A stretch of 64,000 nucleotides of DNA from Stenocarpella maydis (taxonomy: Eukaryota > Ascomycota > Sordariomycetes > Diaporthales > Diaporthaceae): assembly GCA_002270565.1 (NCBI GenBank), contig NQMI01000010.1:71991-135990 (forward strand). The letters run 5' to 3'. Numbering within the stretch: the first letter of the stretch is position 1; every line of letters begins with the position of its first letter. A program made the position numbers and the translations under genes. The notes beneath the pieces are model-generated. The model was not told where the DNA came from. It was given only the letters and a program-made list of their open reading frames with translations, and searched no databases. Of the stretch, positions 1 through 11,932 are shown in pieces.

Positions 1-498
1 AAGGAGTTACCCTAGACTTGCGAGTCAGGCGATTTTCGCTAAGTACGCCCAGTGCGTGCGCAACGCAAGATGAGTTTAGTAGCCGTAAGTCAATTATTTT
101 GGTCTGCATTTACACCTCAATTTAGACCTCTGTATTACCCTTATTTCTTATCTAAAAAGTATATAACTTAGTTTATTAGATAGTTTGACTTTTGAAGTTT
201 ATATATACTTAATTGGGTATTACTAGGGCTATGGTTGGCTGGTTGCTTGGAACTAAAGATGATGTGTTGGAAGTGCGAATTTTCGGGCTTTTGCAAACTT
301 GCACTAGAGCCTACTGCAGCGTGCTTGCGGGTGAGATGATATCGGAGGGCATATAAGGAGGGCTTGTAGAAGCCCAACTTAATTTAATACAAAGTTGTCC
401 AGATCATTATTCATTGTCCCAATTCGCCTTAGAGCACCATACTGCGACCCTGTCAGAAAAAAACACATACGCTAAACTGAATGCTATTTTATAGCATA
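1..498 (-). repeat. LTR-like repeat, copy 1 (RIP-damaged)
   Basis: On the minus strand this block matches positions 42672-43152 over almost its whole length, from a TATGCTATA start near 498 to CGCAAGT near 16; the first 15 bases of the window may also belong to it. Both copies contain a CTCCTTATAT core that could be the TATA region of a retrotransposon LTR. Where the copies differ, this one mostly has TA or CA where the other has CG, TG or CA, which is the direction expected from RIP. No internal retroelement coding sequence is recognisable beside it. It could instead be part of another repeat family, because the 3' end and target duplication are not visible. Confidence 0.6.
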
Positions 499-2400
499 AT
501 TTCTCAGACCTCTTAATGTGTATTTAATGAAGTAAAAAGGACTGAATTCTGTTGACTACCTACTGGCCTAAGGGGCTAGTAGGATAGTCTATATATAGGC
601 AGATAATCAAGGTTGCTAGTTCGATCACCTATTCGGATAATTTATTTATTTATTTATTTATCTTAATAAATGTTAATTAAAATTGTCTATTAATACTCAA
701 ATAAAATAAAATAATCAATAAATAGATTTATTAAACAGGTTTTAAAAGTGCTTTGATAAATTCAATATTAAAAGTATTAAAATAAAAATATTTTGTTAAA
801 TAGCTAAAATCTAGGTTTATTTAATTTAATAATTGTATTATTTCTATTTCTAAAACTTATATAGTTATGTAGTTAACTATATATTATATAATAAACTATT
901 ACGACTTTGGTTATATATTTAAGTACAGTAAATAGGTATATATAGTATCTAAGTAGTAAAGTAATAGTATATAAGCATTATATTCTTAAGGAATAGATAT
1001 AACTAAACTTGCCCCCTCTCTCCTTTTCCTTTCTTCTTATTCTTTCTTTTCTCCTTTTATATAAGAATTCCTCTTTATTACTTTGCTACTCTTAAGCTGC
1101 TTATGACTTGCGCCCTTATAGCGGCGCTTTTGGTATAGTCTTATAGTGAGACTTTTGATATATGATCTTCCTTAGTATTATTAGACTCCTTATTATACAT
1201 TAGTTGCTTCTTTATAGCATTTCCGTAGGGCCTTTAGGTGCCTTAGCCTATTATAGTATATTAAATCCTAATAATGACTTATTTATTAACTTTGAATAAT
1301 AATAATAAAGATATACAAGACGCTATAGTGCATTAGTAAAGCATTAAGATCAAGCTATTATATAATTATAAATATAAGAGCTATAGGTTTAACTCCTGCT
1401 AGTATTTTTTTCCTATCTATAAAAGGAGTAATTACTACTCTCCTTAAAGCCCTAGGCGCTTAATTAGTAATAAATACTTAGGAGTATAAGGAGTAACCCT
1501 AGATAACTAAGTATAGGGTAAGCTTTTATCTAGCTCCTACCCTAGGTTTTCTAAAAAGTAGCTTCCCTTAGTTTTCCCTTAGGAAGTAGCTAGATATAGG
1601 TACTATTAACTGCTATAAAATTACTAAGTAACTTAAGTATAGGGCCTAAACTTCTATATATAAAGAATAGCACCTAATACTTATAGAATTATACTTTAAG
1701 GCCTACTCTAAAGACTTAGATCTTCTTCTTTAATAATAGTTATATTAAGTAGTTTAATTCAGTAAAGAACTTTATAAAGGCATAATAATTTGTCTATAAA
1801 TATATAAAAAGAATTAATAATAATACTGTTTACTTATTAACTTATTTAGTTACTTACTTATTAATTTACTTCATTATTTATTTATTAATTTATTTAATTA
1901 TTTATTTATTAACTTATTTAATTATTATTTTTCATTATTAAAATTATATAAGATATAAATAAAGTATTATAATAACTTTAAGTTTAAGGATAATAGTAAT
2001 ATTTTTATTATTGAAAACGGGCCAAGAGGGAGAGCGAGAGGACAAAACCTCCACACACACAAAAAGGCACACGTTCTGCCAGAGCCCTGATCAAGCAACC
2101 ACCTCAAGAGGAGCCTGGAAGGCAAGAAGAGGAGCCCCTGACGCGATAAGAGAGTTATGAGGGGAATAGAGGGTGCCAAAAAGAGGAGGCAGAAAAAGAG
2201 GGCACAAGAAATGATTTCACAGTACACACGTATATATCAGACAGATACAAATTCACAGGGTATAAAAAGATTGATTCTCTAGGACTGGAAATTTCTCAAA
2301 AGCAACAAAGGAGGGCCCCTTTTTATAGCCTTGGGGGAGATGCCAAGGCTGGCTTTCCTCCGGATTCCGAAACATGCCGGTCCCCCTAGACCCCGGAACA
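499..2400. other. AT-rich decayed repeat DNA
   Basis: The block is very AT-rich with many TA steps, stop codons in every frame and short TTTA-type runs (about 641-661). No protein family can be read from it. It adjoins the LTR-like copy at 1-498, so the simplest reading is the decayed interior or flank of a RIP-mutated repeat. Composition returns to normal at about 2.0-2.4 kb. Confidence 0.6.
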
Positions 2401-2676
2401 TTATTACTAATAAGTTTTTAGGGAATCTGCATTTAAGTAGAAATTAAGATAGTTAGATGGATTAAGCGATAACTAATGGGGGGGGGGGGCTAAGGTTCAT
2501 TTGTCAGACACAGTGGGTCCTCCCTCCTAACCCCGCATGACTGCACAAAAGCTGCTCAACATTCCATGGCCTCGGGGTTATCCCCACGCGCAGACTTACT
2601 CCGCGGGCATTCCTCCAGGAAGCGATTCCATCCCTAGCACATTGTCAGTAATTTCACCCTGCATTATGCGCACATC

Positions 2677-3974
2677 TCAATATCCAGAAATAAGGGCCAG
2701 CTTACACCCATCAACATCTTCATCGACAAACTGCGCCTTGGTGCACCTGATCGCCTCGGCGGCAGGCTGTCGCTTGAGCTCGCTGCAGACGTCTCCAGTG
2801 CAGCGCTTGTCCAGGGCCCGCTGGAGCGCGTCGCCCTCCCACCCGAAGATGTAGTCTCCGTGCTGGGAGTGGCCGGTCCTGTATTGTTTTGACGAAAAAC
2901 AATCAATACTCAACCACATGTGCACACCAAGGTACTTAGTATTCCGGGAGGTTGCGACTCACGCATCACCGGTCGAGTATACGAAGGGCTGGCTGCCGTC
3001 CTCAGGCCAGAGCGACGGGTCACTGAAGGGCGTGGTATCCCACATTACCTCGTACATGAGCTGGGGCAGGCGGACTGGGTGTGTTGGTGGACAGGCGCCC
3101 GTTGTCTCGAAGGAGCCCGAGCTCGGGTAGGCCACGTGGGCCTTGTGGTCTGGGCTGTCCACGTTCACGCCATCCCAGCACCTACACGGTGGGGGGTAAG
3201 CAAGCTGCGGCGAGGAGGCGTATAGCCGACGTGTATCATCAGGCACTGCACGTACGTGGGGAACGTGATGGTTGTTCGTATCCCCCCCCCGCAGGCACCC
3301 GTGGGCAGCGAGGTGGTGTCACTGCCCGTGCAGGGGGCGCCACCAAACGGGTTCTGCTCCATGTTGCTGAAGCAGCGGTGGCAGATCTGCCTCTGCTGGC
3401 CCTCGGGGACCCTGAGGCCAGCATCGCCCACAAGCATGCGGAAACCCTGGGTTGTCCGTGTCAAACCATGCTCCGTCTCCCCTGGGCGGGTGTGCATTGC
3501 GACCCCCTGTGGGGGGGCACTTACGGGTTTGAAGGCAGTGACTGTCGTTTTCCCATCATACGGGGGTATGTAGTACACCGTGATGCCGCCGACGCCACCC
3601 TCGAGCCCCAGGTTCAGCATCTGAGGCACCCTCTTGAACGTCCCGTTCCTTGCCCTGAAGTATAGGTTCGCGGTCCAGTAGTTGGAGAAGTCCTCGCTGA
3701 ACGTGCACGAGGTACATGTAGACATCAGCGGAGGGTCGTACTCGACGGGCGCCATGGTGACATTGAACGAGTCTCCTCCCACGATCTGGTGGTTATGGCT
3801 GGACTGCACTCTCCCCGGCTCGACCAGGGGATCGGTCCGCTGGATGACCAGCTGAGAGCACTCGAACCTCAGCATGGCCGCGGTGGCGCAGCAGCCCTCG
3901 GGGGGTGTGAGCTGAGCCGCCACATGGTGTTGAAGAGAAAGCGCAGCTACCAGCCGGAGAGATTTCATTTTCAA
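2677..3974 (-). CDS. Secreted DUF1996-domain protein
   Basis: A four-exon model, complement(2677..2878, 2963..3181, 3256..3446, 3525..3974), gives 353 residues with frame kept at all three GT..AG introns (78, 74 and 84 bases). The N-terminus is a signal peptide ([17 protein letters not shown], then QL). The family landmarks follow: [20 protein letters not shown] and [15 protein letters not shown] near residues 35-75, GFRMLVGD in the middle, [19 protein letters not shown], and the C-terminal [16 protein letters not shown] plus KCTKAQ-like segment. The length suits a single-domain DUF1996 protein without WSC repeats. The family is secreted or wall-associated in fungi, and its biochemical function is not established. 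Two Met codons (3974 and 3968) are possible starts. Confidence 0.88.
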
Positions 3975-5039
3975 ACGTTAGCGGTGGGTGGCAGAGTTTA
4001 CCAAGCTAATTCGGGAGTGGCATTTCCAGAGAGTGTAGGAGCCAGCGGGTGATGAAACGCGGGCGGCCTTTTAATACAGACACGGGGAATATAACCTCGC
4101 CACCACGTTATCTGCGGTTTAGGAGTTCCCTTGGTTCTAGAAGTGTCCCCTTTCCACTTGTCCTGACTCTTCGCAACTGCCGTTCAACAGATCATCGCGG
4201 CTCATTTACTTCTATCGACGGGTAAAACGGCTGTGTCGCCCAGAGCGGAGAGTGTGCGGCTTGATTCGCCACACAATCTATGCAGGTCAATCAATTTGAG
4301 AAACAGACTGCACAAGTCCGGAATGATCCCTGGACCATTACGGAAGGTGTAATTAATGATTACCACTAAATTCAGTCGCGACTGATTCTTGTTGCGGTTC
4401 TGAGAGGCTCGCCGTCGTGATGGGATATTAACAAGCCGTTGGAAGTAGCTGCTCCAGCACCGCCCACCCCCTCCCCTTTTTTCTTTTCCAAAAAAAAGAA
4501 AAAAAGAAAAAAAGAAAGATGAGTTGTGACAGAATTAAAATCGAAACCAACTAGGCTCTAGTTTGCTCGGAGCACCTGTGACAGAGAACCTGAGCCATGA
4601 AAGTTTCGGGTTCCATTACGCCAGTATAGAGCCTACTAGTAAATACTAACCATTCTCTCCAACTAGGAATACTAGTATGTCTACCTTTCTCCTAGCCGAG
4701 AACTCCTCCTCACTCGCTTTGTGTCCCTCTTCGTACTTCCCAACTCTCTCATACACATTGGAGAAATCGCCACCTAGTGCCCTCGCAACAATACCGCTTA
4801 CACGATGAACTTGCTGGAATTCGACATCTCCGTATTGAGAAGTCTGTCATTTTTTTTTTTTTTAAAAAAAAAAAAAACTGCAAATATTCAAGGCAATCTT
4901 GTGTAAGGCCATGTTTTTTTCCCCCGAAGTCTTTGGGGTCGTACTAGACGCTGCGGATGAGACCATCACTCATAAGGACACCAGTTTGATCGCCCAAAGA
5001 TGGCCGATACAGCACAGCACAGCGCGGATGAGGATCACG
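3975..5039. other. Gene-free stretch
   Basis: No supported gene lies here. The part next to 3974 is the likely promoter of the DUF1996 gene. Homopolymer-rich DNA (CCCCTTTT then A-rich at about 4475-4520, T then A runs at 4850-4880) fills much of the rest. Confidence 0.5.
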
Positions 5040-5249
5040 TCAGTCATCTCTGCCTCTGATGTGCAGGTCCGCATCTGTGCGCTGAAAACCTCGACCATGT
5101 CGAGCGGTGAAGTCTAGTTGTCTCGGATCTTGTCTTGAACAAAATGAAATGTCCTCGTTGGTGGAGGCCCAAGACCAGGCCGGCGCGACCTTGATCAGTC
5201 TGCCGTATTCTGGCGGGCGGTTCAGACACCACAGTAAAGATTTAGACAA
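5040..5249 (-). pseudogene. HET-domain protein relic
   Basis: The minus strand encodes SKSLLWCLNRPPEYGRL followed by APAWSWASTNEDISF. A Leu-Leu-Trp segment followed some 20 residues later by Pro-x-Trp-Ser-Trp-Ala-Ser is the conserved C-terminal part of the fungal heterokaryon-incompatibility (HET) domain. The frame is closed by a stop just upstream and ends shortly after, so most of the gene is missing. HET proteins mediate non-self recognition and cell death; nothing here suggests that this fragment is functional. The match is short, so the call is moderate. Confidence 0.45.
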
Positions 5250-5575
5250 GGGACTTGGCCATAGTCATTCCTTGGGGATACTTGATGCGGCCTCCCTCTC
5301 TACATGTGCGACACCCTTTCTGAACAGTCACGACGACCACACCTTGGGTGCAAAGGGCGCACTCGACAAGTCGGATTTCATTACATATGAGGCTCTGACG
5401 AAACATACCTAGGTAACTATGCTACCAGGTCTCCAGGCCATGCTGTGACACATCACAAGAGCCAAGACATGACGGTGAGAGGAGAGACGAGCCCCTCCGC
5501 ATTTAGCCGACGGCACACAGCCAGGGGCTGACCGAGGACCACCACCACCTAGGACACCCCCATCCCCCCGCCCCT
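5250..5575. other. Gene-free stretch
   Basis: I see no gene here. The minus-strand upstream part of the HET relic would fall here but is interrupted by stops. Confidence 0.4.
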
Positions 5576-7089
5576 TCAGCGATACTTCCGCACCTCCCTG
5601 ACCGCCTGCCCGAGCATCCCGAGGTCCTCGATCCGGCCGACGCCATCAAGGTGGGAGCCATCCTCCCTGAACCTCAGGAGGTCCAGCCCCTCCTGCGTGG
5701 CGGCGTGGACGAGGAGACAAAAGTTGAGGCCGGCAAGGTCGACGCGGGGCAGCGGGTAGCCCCCGGCCCTCATCTCCCAGGCCAGCGCCGCCACGTCCAG
5801 TATCACCAGCCGGAGCCTGCGCATCGCGGCCCGGAGGCTGCGGCCGGTCAGCGGGTTGACCCTCGGCGGCGGGGGTGGTGGCGGCGGAGGGGGGCCCCCG
5901 GCGGCGGCGGCGGCGGCGGCGGGGGAGACGCCCTTGAGGAACAGCCTCTCCTCGGCCGTCAGGATGCTGTCCCAGCGCGAGACGCGCCTGAGCGAGAAGT
6001 GCGGGTTGTACAGCCCCCACGACCGGAGCGCCACGAAGGGCACGAGGTTCCTCGCGTGCGCGCACACGCCGGCGTGCCGCACCGGTGCCCCGCCCGTGTA
6101 GGGCGCCGCGTACGGGAACGCGACGTTGCGGACGCGCGCGGCGTCGGGCGAGCAGACGCGCAGGAGGGCCGGGCCGGGCGGCGGCGGCGTCGGGTAGCCG
6201 AGCAGCGGCAGGCCGGCGAGGCAGAGCCAGTCGTCGTCGTAGCAGAAGGGCCGCACGCAGCCCAGCTCGACGGCGCCGGCGCGGCCGAGCGGCAGGGGCG
6301 CGCGGGCGCGGACNGAGATGTGTATAAGAGACAGGGGTGAGGGTGGCGACCCACGTGCCGGAGCGGGCGGCGGCGCGGCGCAGCACGTCGATGTCGAGGC
6401 GCTCCGGGCTGGCGGGGGCGAGGCGGCGGTGGCTGTCCATCATGGACCTCGTCAGCGCGTAGTGGCCCGGCGCGGACCCCAGCTGCACGTCCTCGAAGTC
6501 GAACTGGTACAGCACGCCCCGCGGCCTGGCAGCCTCGGCCGCCGCGAGCCAGACTGCCGATCTGATCTCGGCGGGGAGGTGTCTGAAGCGCCAGAAGACG
6601 GTGCCGTCGCTGCTGGTCGTGCTGCTCTCGGCGGTGGCGTTGGTGGCGTTGGTGGCGCTCAGCACTGGTCCCATCCCTGGGCCATGGCTGCTGCCTGCCT
6701 TCAGCCTGTTAGCCACGGGCTCTCTGCTTTGTTTAGTCTTGTTATCTACTTACTGAGCTGGTGTAGTTGATGATGGTGGGGCTGGTGTAGCTGTTGGTGG
6801 TGAGGCTGGTGTAGTTGTTGGTGGTGAGGCTGGCGGGGCGGGACACTCCTCCCGTCGCGGGGCCTGAGCTACTGCTCGCCTTGGTACTCTCAGCCCTCGC
6901 GTCTTCCATGACCATGTCTGCTCTGCTTACCTGTTGCTCGGCGCCAGAGGGCGCCTCTGCTGCCGCAGTGGGCTGGCTGGGGCGCGCGACCGTGGCGCGG
7001 GGGTCAATGCCGTCCTCGAGGTCGAGAAGCATCGCGGCGTGGGACAGCGAGATCACTGTTCCCGGAGGAAGGTCGTCGAACCCGCTCAT
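5576..7089 (-). CDS. 2EXR-domain protein, interrupted by an adapter sequence
   Basis: Exon 1 (6754..7089) starts with MSGFDDLPPG and encodes a low-complexity N-terminus with SLTTNNYT-type repeats. A likely 55-base intron (about 6699-6753, GTAAGT donor, GGCTAAC branch) leads to exon 2. Exon 2 carries the 2EXR signature FWRFRHLPAEIRSAVWLAA, a fungal domain of unknown function with a hydrophobic Leu-Pro-x-Glu-Ile-Arg helix. Near 6314-6334 the reading frame meets an N and a 19-base Tn5 mosaic end. Beyond it the homologous frame resumes one base off, with APLPLGRAGAVELGCVRPF and RNLVPFVALRSWGLYNPHF, and runs to the stop at 5576. The 3' half has Ala and Pro homopolymer runs (about 5868-5925). The break is an assembly artefact, so the gene is probably intact in the organism. 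The intron acceptor is uncertain. Confidence 0.7.
6314..6334. other. Sequencing adapter (Tn5/Nextera mosaic end) left in the assembly
   Basis: One N and a G are followed by the exact 19-base mosaic end AGATGTGTATAAGAGACAG at 6316-6334. Translated, it gives the MCIRDR and VSYTHL peptides typical of adapter contamination. It sits inside the 2EXR gene and shifts its frame. Confidence 0.97.
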
Positions 7090-8318
7090 CTTGGAGTGTC
7101 CCGGGTGTCTCCCAAGAGCCGACGGTTGTTGTCGAGCTCAGGGGAGCCTGTCGTCGGGGTGGGTGCTGGGCACGGTGGGTTGTTTGCTGCAGGGAGAGTG
7201 GCGCGTCTGAAGACGGAGCGGCTGTGTGGGCTTGTGGCCTTGGGAATCGGTTGACTCTGTCACAAGCTGGTGGGGTGGCTTGAACACTGTCAACAGGTAG
7301 CAATGGATGGTATGCCTGCCGGCTGTGCTCGATAAGAGGCCATCACCAGGAGCAGGGGCGCTAGACCCATCTGAAGATACAGTACGTACTGTGCAGGAGG
7401 CAGATACAGTGCGCTGCCTCGCGTGTGCGATAAGGCCTGGTCACTCGTACCGTACTACAAGAGGCTGGCACTAGGGAGCGAGCAAATACATGGGCCTAGC
7501 CTACCAGAAGGCCCTTCACCTTGGGTGTCATCACTGTCATCACCGAGATGGATGTACGGGCGGCAAGACCTGAGCCATAACTCGAGCAGGCGAGCTCTCC
7601 ACCAGGAGGAGCACAGGTGAATACGCTATTTATGAAGAGAGCATGTCTGACGTGGAGAAGAAATAAAAACACCATATATACCACGGCCGGGCTTACTCTA
7701 CATGTCTCATCTCATAGGCTTACTTTGTTATAGATCTAGCCGTCGGTGACTTGGTGAGGATCCTAAGTCATGCTATTCCTTTTGGACTATATGTCATGTA
7801 GCTTTGAAAGGCACAGAAGGCTGAGTGGTATAAATGACAGGGCCCACTCAGTTACAGTTATCCAAGCTCCTTTGCGGCTACCTCATCTATAACGAGATGG
7901 CCCTGTGATTAACAATGATAAGACAATATGATGTTCAGGTGCTTTCCCATGTGGCACCTTTTGGGATTTCCACAAGTCCTGGGTAGTCTACTTGGCCAAC
8001 CCCTGTAACTCTCCTCAGAGGTATCCAAGGGGAGCTCACACGAGAGGTGGCGTCCCGGCAACCACATCACTCAAGGTCTGTTAATCTACCCAGGGGCAAA
8101 GCAAGCAGTGCAACTTACGTGGGAAGAGCTGCTAGAATACCAGATATTGACGCGTGTAGATATGGCGATGAGAATAAGGCGAAACTAATCACCCAGCATG
8201 ACCTGGACACCCATGTACCTCAGATCTATATCCCGGGTGACATAACAATGTGCCCTCGGATTCTCCTGGGCCAAAACACCAAACCTCAGTACATGTCCCC
8301 CACCACGGCAGAGCCTCC
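7090..8318. other. Gene-free stretch
   Basis: It contains the promoter side of the 2EXR gene and the 3' side of the reductase gene. Short ORFs here lack recognisable domains. Confidence 0.5.
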
Positions 8319-9752
8319 TCAATGCCTCTCCTGCCACGCCAGGATGGACGCAACCGTATCCACCACGCTCTCCTCCAGCCCCCGGTACTCCAGCCCCAGG
8401 ACCGCCCTCGACCGCGAGTTATCAAACCCGTACACCTCCCCCAGCCCGGGGAAGTCATCCTCCTCCTCCCCCCCGTCCCCGTCCCCGCCCGGCAGCCTCC
8501 CCCGGAGCTCAGGGAACGCCCCCCGGACGGCGTCCGCGAGCCTCTTGTTGGAGAAGTACCCCGCCACCACGTAGAACCTGCGCCCTCCCGCGGCGGGCCT
8601 CGTCGCGGCGCGCACGTGCGCGAGTGCCACGTCCCGCACGTCGACCCACGTGAAGACGGGCGCGGTGGGGCCGAGCCCGCCGCGCGCCGCGCCCAGGGCG
8701 AGGTCGCGGATGCGGTGGTTGGAGGTGTTGACCGCGGCCAGGGAGGGCAGGCTGCGCTGGACGGGGCCGAAGGTGTAGGTGTTGCAGATGGTGGCGAGGT
8801 CGAAGCGGGGGTTCTCGCTGGCCATGAAGGCCCAGGCTGCCTGCTCGGCTAGTTTCTGTGGTCGGGAGTTGGGAGGTGTTTTTTTTTTCTTTGTTGTCAG
8901 GGGGGGGGGGAGGTGGGCGCTTAGGAGCAGGTGATGCGAGGAGAGTGTGTCAGAGGGAGATGAGGAGGAAGGGTGATGGGCGTGGGAGGGGGGGGGCTCA
9001 CCTTGCTCGTTGGGTATCCGAACCTTGGCTCGGACAGCGCATCCTCGAGGGTAAACGGTGCCCACTTGGTCTCATCGTAGACCCTTTCGTGCCTCAGGGG
9101 GTTGATGATGGCCGCGGAGGACGACGTGATGACGACGCGCCTCACGGACGGCCCATGCGCCCTGATGGACTTGAGGATGCCGGTGGTGCCCTTGATGGCA
9201 GGGTCGAGAAAGTCCCTGACGGGGTCGTCCACCTTGAGGCTGTAGGGGGAGGCAGTGTGGATAACATAGCCGAAGTCCGTTCCGGATTGGAACACCTGTC
9301 GGGCCTGTGAATCAGAGGAGGAGTTCCCGAGGAGGGTCGCGTGTGTGCGCGTGGAAGAGGGCTGGCGTACATGGTCAAAAGCACCGTCCTGCGCGATATC
9401 CTGGACCACGGTCCAGGACACATGAGGCCTCAGAGGCTCGCCAATCGACTCGACGATGGCTTGGCCCTTTTCCGCCGACCTCGCCGTCACGACCACTGAA
9501 AACCTAGATCCGATGCCAGTGCGTCAGCAAGCGGCAGCTCGGACGAGACGAGCGGTGGCTGAGAGCTCTCTCGGACACAGCAGACATACCCGTGGTCTAG
9601 AAGCGCGTCGAGGACATGAGAGGCGATGAAGCCACTCCCACCTGATGGACGAATAAAAGTCGGTTGGTCAGATACGGCCCCGACCGTGATGGTGGTGGTG
9701 GTGAGGTTGACATACCCGTCAGGAGGACCCTCTGCTTGAGATTTGCAGCCAT
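8319..9752 (-). CDS. NAD(P)-dependent GRE2-like reductase (extended SDR family)
   Basis: Five exons, complement(8319..8855, 9002..9304, 9371..9503, 9590..9641, 9716..9752), give 353 residues with phase kept at every junction. The N-terminus is a Rossmann beta strand with LLTGGSGFIASHVLD (about 10-24), the GxxGxxA dinucleotide motif. The family hallmark YVIHTASPY follows in mid-protein, then VVITSSSAAI with the catalytic Ser region and YPTSK at 171-175, where Tyr171 and Lys175 are the catalytic pair. This is the architecture of fungal methylglyoxal/aldehyde reductases (Gre2) and dihydroflavonol-reductase-like enzymes, which reduce carbonyls with NADPH in the cytosol. The physiological substrate cannot be told. 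An Asp/Glu-rich insert (GGDGDGGEEEDDF) near the C-terminus is unusual. Confidence 0.88.
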
Positions 9753-10208
9753 GTCGGCAGTTCCACGGCCAGCCAGCAGGTGCAACCAGACACAGGCCTT
9801 ATTAGCGAGGTATAATTCAGCAGACGCGCCTGAGTTGTCCTCGTGGCCCTTGTCAGTGCCAATGCCAGCTGGGGCCGGACCTCCGTCGCAGAAACACCGG
9901 CGGTCGGACTCCGAGAGGGGGTGTTGCAGCAGGGCCGGCGAAAGCCACGCCTCGGTTCTTGAGCAGTCTGGTACATACAGCCAATGGTTTCGTGCGACGA
10001 GACAGTTGAATCATGACCTGGACCATATTTATATCCGTGGCCCTCGGGCAGCTGACCTGAGCCCAATGTCTCGTGACATGGGTAAGTACGTCCCATGGGA
10101 ATGATGTGTCTCACCAGACACAACAACATCCACCACATGCCTACTCCTCACTCGCTCACTTGCAGACACAGTGTTTCCCTCCCACACATGAAAGCAACGA
10201 CGACGACG

Positions 10209-10256
<48 letters not shown>

Positions 10257-10359
10257 AACGACAACAACAAGAACAACGGCCCCGCACCCCACCGCGAGAC
10301 ATCCCCCCACCACCCACCCACCCACCACCACACACACACCACCACCACCACCACCGCAC
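9753..10359. other. Intergenic region with microsatellites
   Basis: This divergent intergenic region lies between the reductase and the monooxygenase. It holds an (ACG)n tract at about 10195-10258 and CACC/CA-rich repeats at about 10311-10356, directly against the first recognisable codons of the monooxygenase. Confidence 0.6.
10195..10258. repeat. (ACG)n microsatellite
   Basis: About twenty uninterrupted ACG/GAC triplets are present. One frame would code for poly-Asp, but it does not join the monooxygenase frame. Confidence 0.9.
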
Positions 10360-11932
10360 ATCGCTATCATCGGCGCCGGCATCACAGGCCTGTCCCTCGC
10401 AGCAGGCCTTGAGGCCCCACATCCCCTACACCGTCTTCGAGCGCGCGCCCCACGGCCGCCTCTCGGGCGGCGGCGGCGCGGAACGGAGCCTGAGCCCAAC
10501 GCCGAGCGGGCCATGGCCGCGCTGGCCCCGGCGTGCGGGACGCGTACGAGGCCGTCGCGAACCCCAACGGCGAGGACACTTTCAGTGGGTGAGGCCTCAC
10601 GCGCGAGGCCGCCTTCAAGCTGTTCGTGGGCGAGGGGTGCTTCCGCGGGTGCCGGAGGGGGGACCTCCTCGAGGGGCTGATGGGGTGCCTGCCCGGGGGG
10701 AGGGTGAGGTTCGGCAAGGCGCTGAGGGAGATCAGGTGGGCCGGGGGCGATGGCGATGGCGATGGCGATGGTGATGGTGATGGGGGCGAGGGTGCGGTGA
10801 GGCTGCTGTTTGAGGATGGGACAGAAGAAACTGCCGACGCGGGTTGGTGGCACCTTTTCTTTTCATACTCTTTGATCTTGCGCTCCTCCTCTTCACAACT
10901 ACTCCTCTCTGCCGACAGACGAGCAAGAACAAGAGGGAAAAGCTCACCACATCGCCAGTCATCGGCTGCGACGGCATCCGCTCCCGGGTGAGGTCCCTCC
11001 TCTTCGGCCCCTCGTCCGCGGCTACATACACAAACAAGTACTCGTTCCGCGCCCTCGTCCCCATGCCCCAGGCCCAGGCCTCGCTGCCGCACCACATGAC
11101 CACCACGAGGTTCATGTACAACGGCCCGGGCGCACACATCATAACCTACCCGGTGGCCAACAACACCATGCTCAACACGCTGGCCGTCGTCTCGGACCCG
11201 AACCCCTGGCGGGAGGGGGAGGACGACGAGGAGGAGGTTGGGGTGGGGGACGAGGGCGAGGGCGAGGACGAGGAAGACGAGGTTCCACCAGCCCCAGTCG
11301 CCATGGCTGGCGGCGGGGGCGGCGGGGGCGGCGGGTCCAAGGCAGAGAGGACGAGGAGGAGGAGGAGGAGGAGGACCGCGAAGAACAGGAACCCGCACGT
11401 CGGGCGCGCAACCGCGGGGGAGGCCGCTGCGGCCTTCTCGGGGTGGCACCCGGACGTGCGGGCCATCGTGGGCCTGCTGCCGGCCGAGATGGACAAGTGG
11501 GCCATCTTCGACATGCTCGAGAACCCCGTGCCGCGGTACCACGGCGGCGGCGGCGCCCTCCCCGTCGTGTGCCTCGCGGGCGACGCGGCCCACGCCGCCG
11601 GGCCGCACCTCGGGGCCGGGGCCGGGCTCGGCATCGAGGACGCCCTGCTGCTGGCGGAGCTGGTCCGGGCGGTGCGGGACGAGGGCCCGGCGGCGGTCCG
11701 GGCGAGGCTGGCCGCCGCGTTCGAGGTGTACAGCGAGGCGCGGCACCGGCGCACGCAGTGGCTGGTCCGGCAGACCCGCCACGCCGCCGACCTGTTCCAG
11801 TGGCGGGACCGGGAGCTGTCGAGGGACCCCGCGGGGTTCGGCAGGGAGATCACCTGGCGGTTTCATGACATCTGGCACTATGATGTTGGCAAGATGGTCG
11901 AGGATGCGATGGTGGAGCTGCGGGCAACATGA
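10360..11932 (+). CDS. FAD-dependent monooxygenase (salicylate hydroxylase-like), reading frame broken
   Basis: Conserved pieces appear in order: IAIIGAGITGLSLAAGL (GxGxxG FAD site, 10360), PYTVFERAP, EPNAERAMAALAPACG, YEAVANPNGED, GCFRGCRRGDLLEGL, a probable intron near 10843-10918, SPVIGCDGIRSRVRSLLF (the DG motif) and PVVCLAGDAAHAAGPHLGAGAGLGIEDALLL (the GD motif), ending at 11932. This is the group A flavoprotein monooxygenase order. The N-terminal pieces lie in different frames, so at least three indels separate them, from either decay or sequence errors in GC-rich DNA. Between DPNPW and FSGWHPDV a long Glu/Gly/Arg-rich low-complexity insert (about 11215-11400) replaces the usual short linker. 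No start codon joins the first piece. The substrate is unknown. Confidence 0.65.

Noticed and set aside
8047..8852. Plus-strand ORFs over the reductase gene
   Set aside because: Shadows of the well-supported minus-strand SDR exon; Pro/Arg-rich and without motifs.
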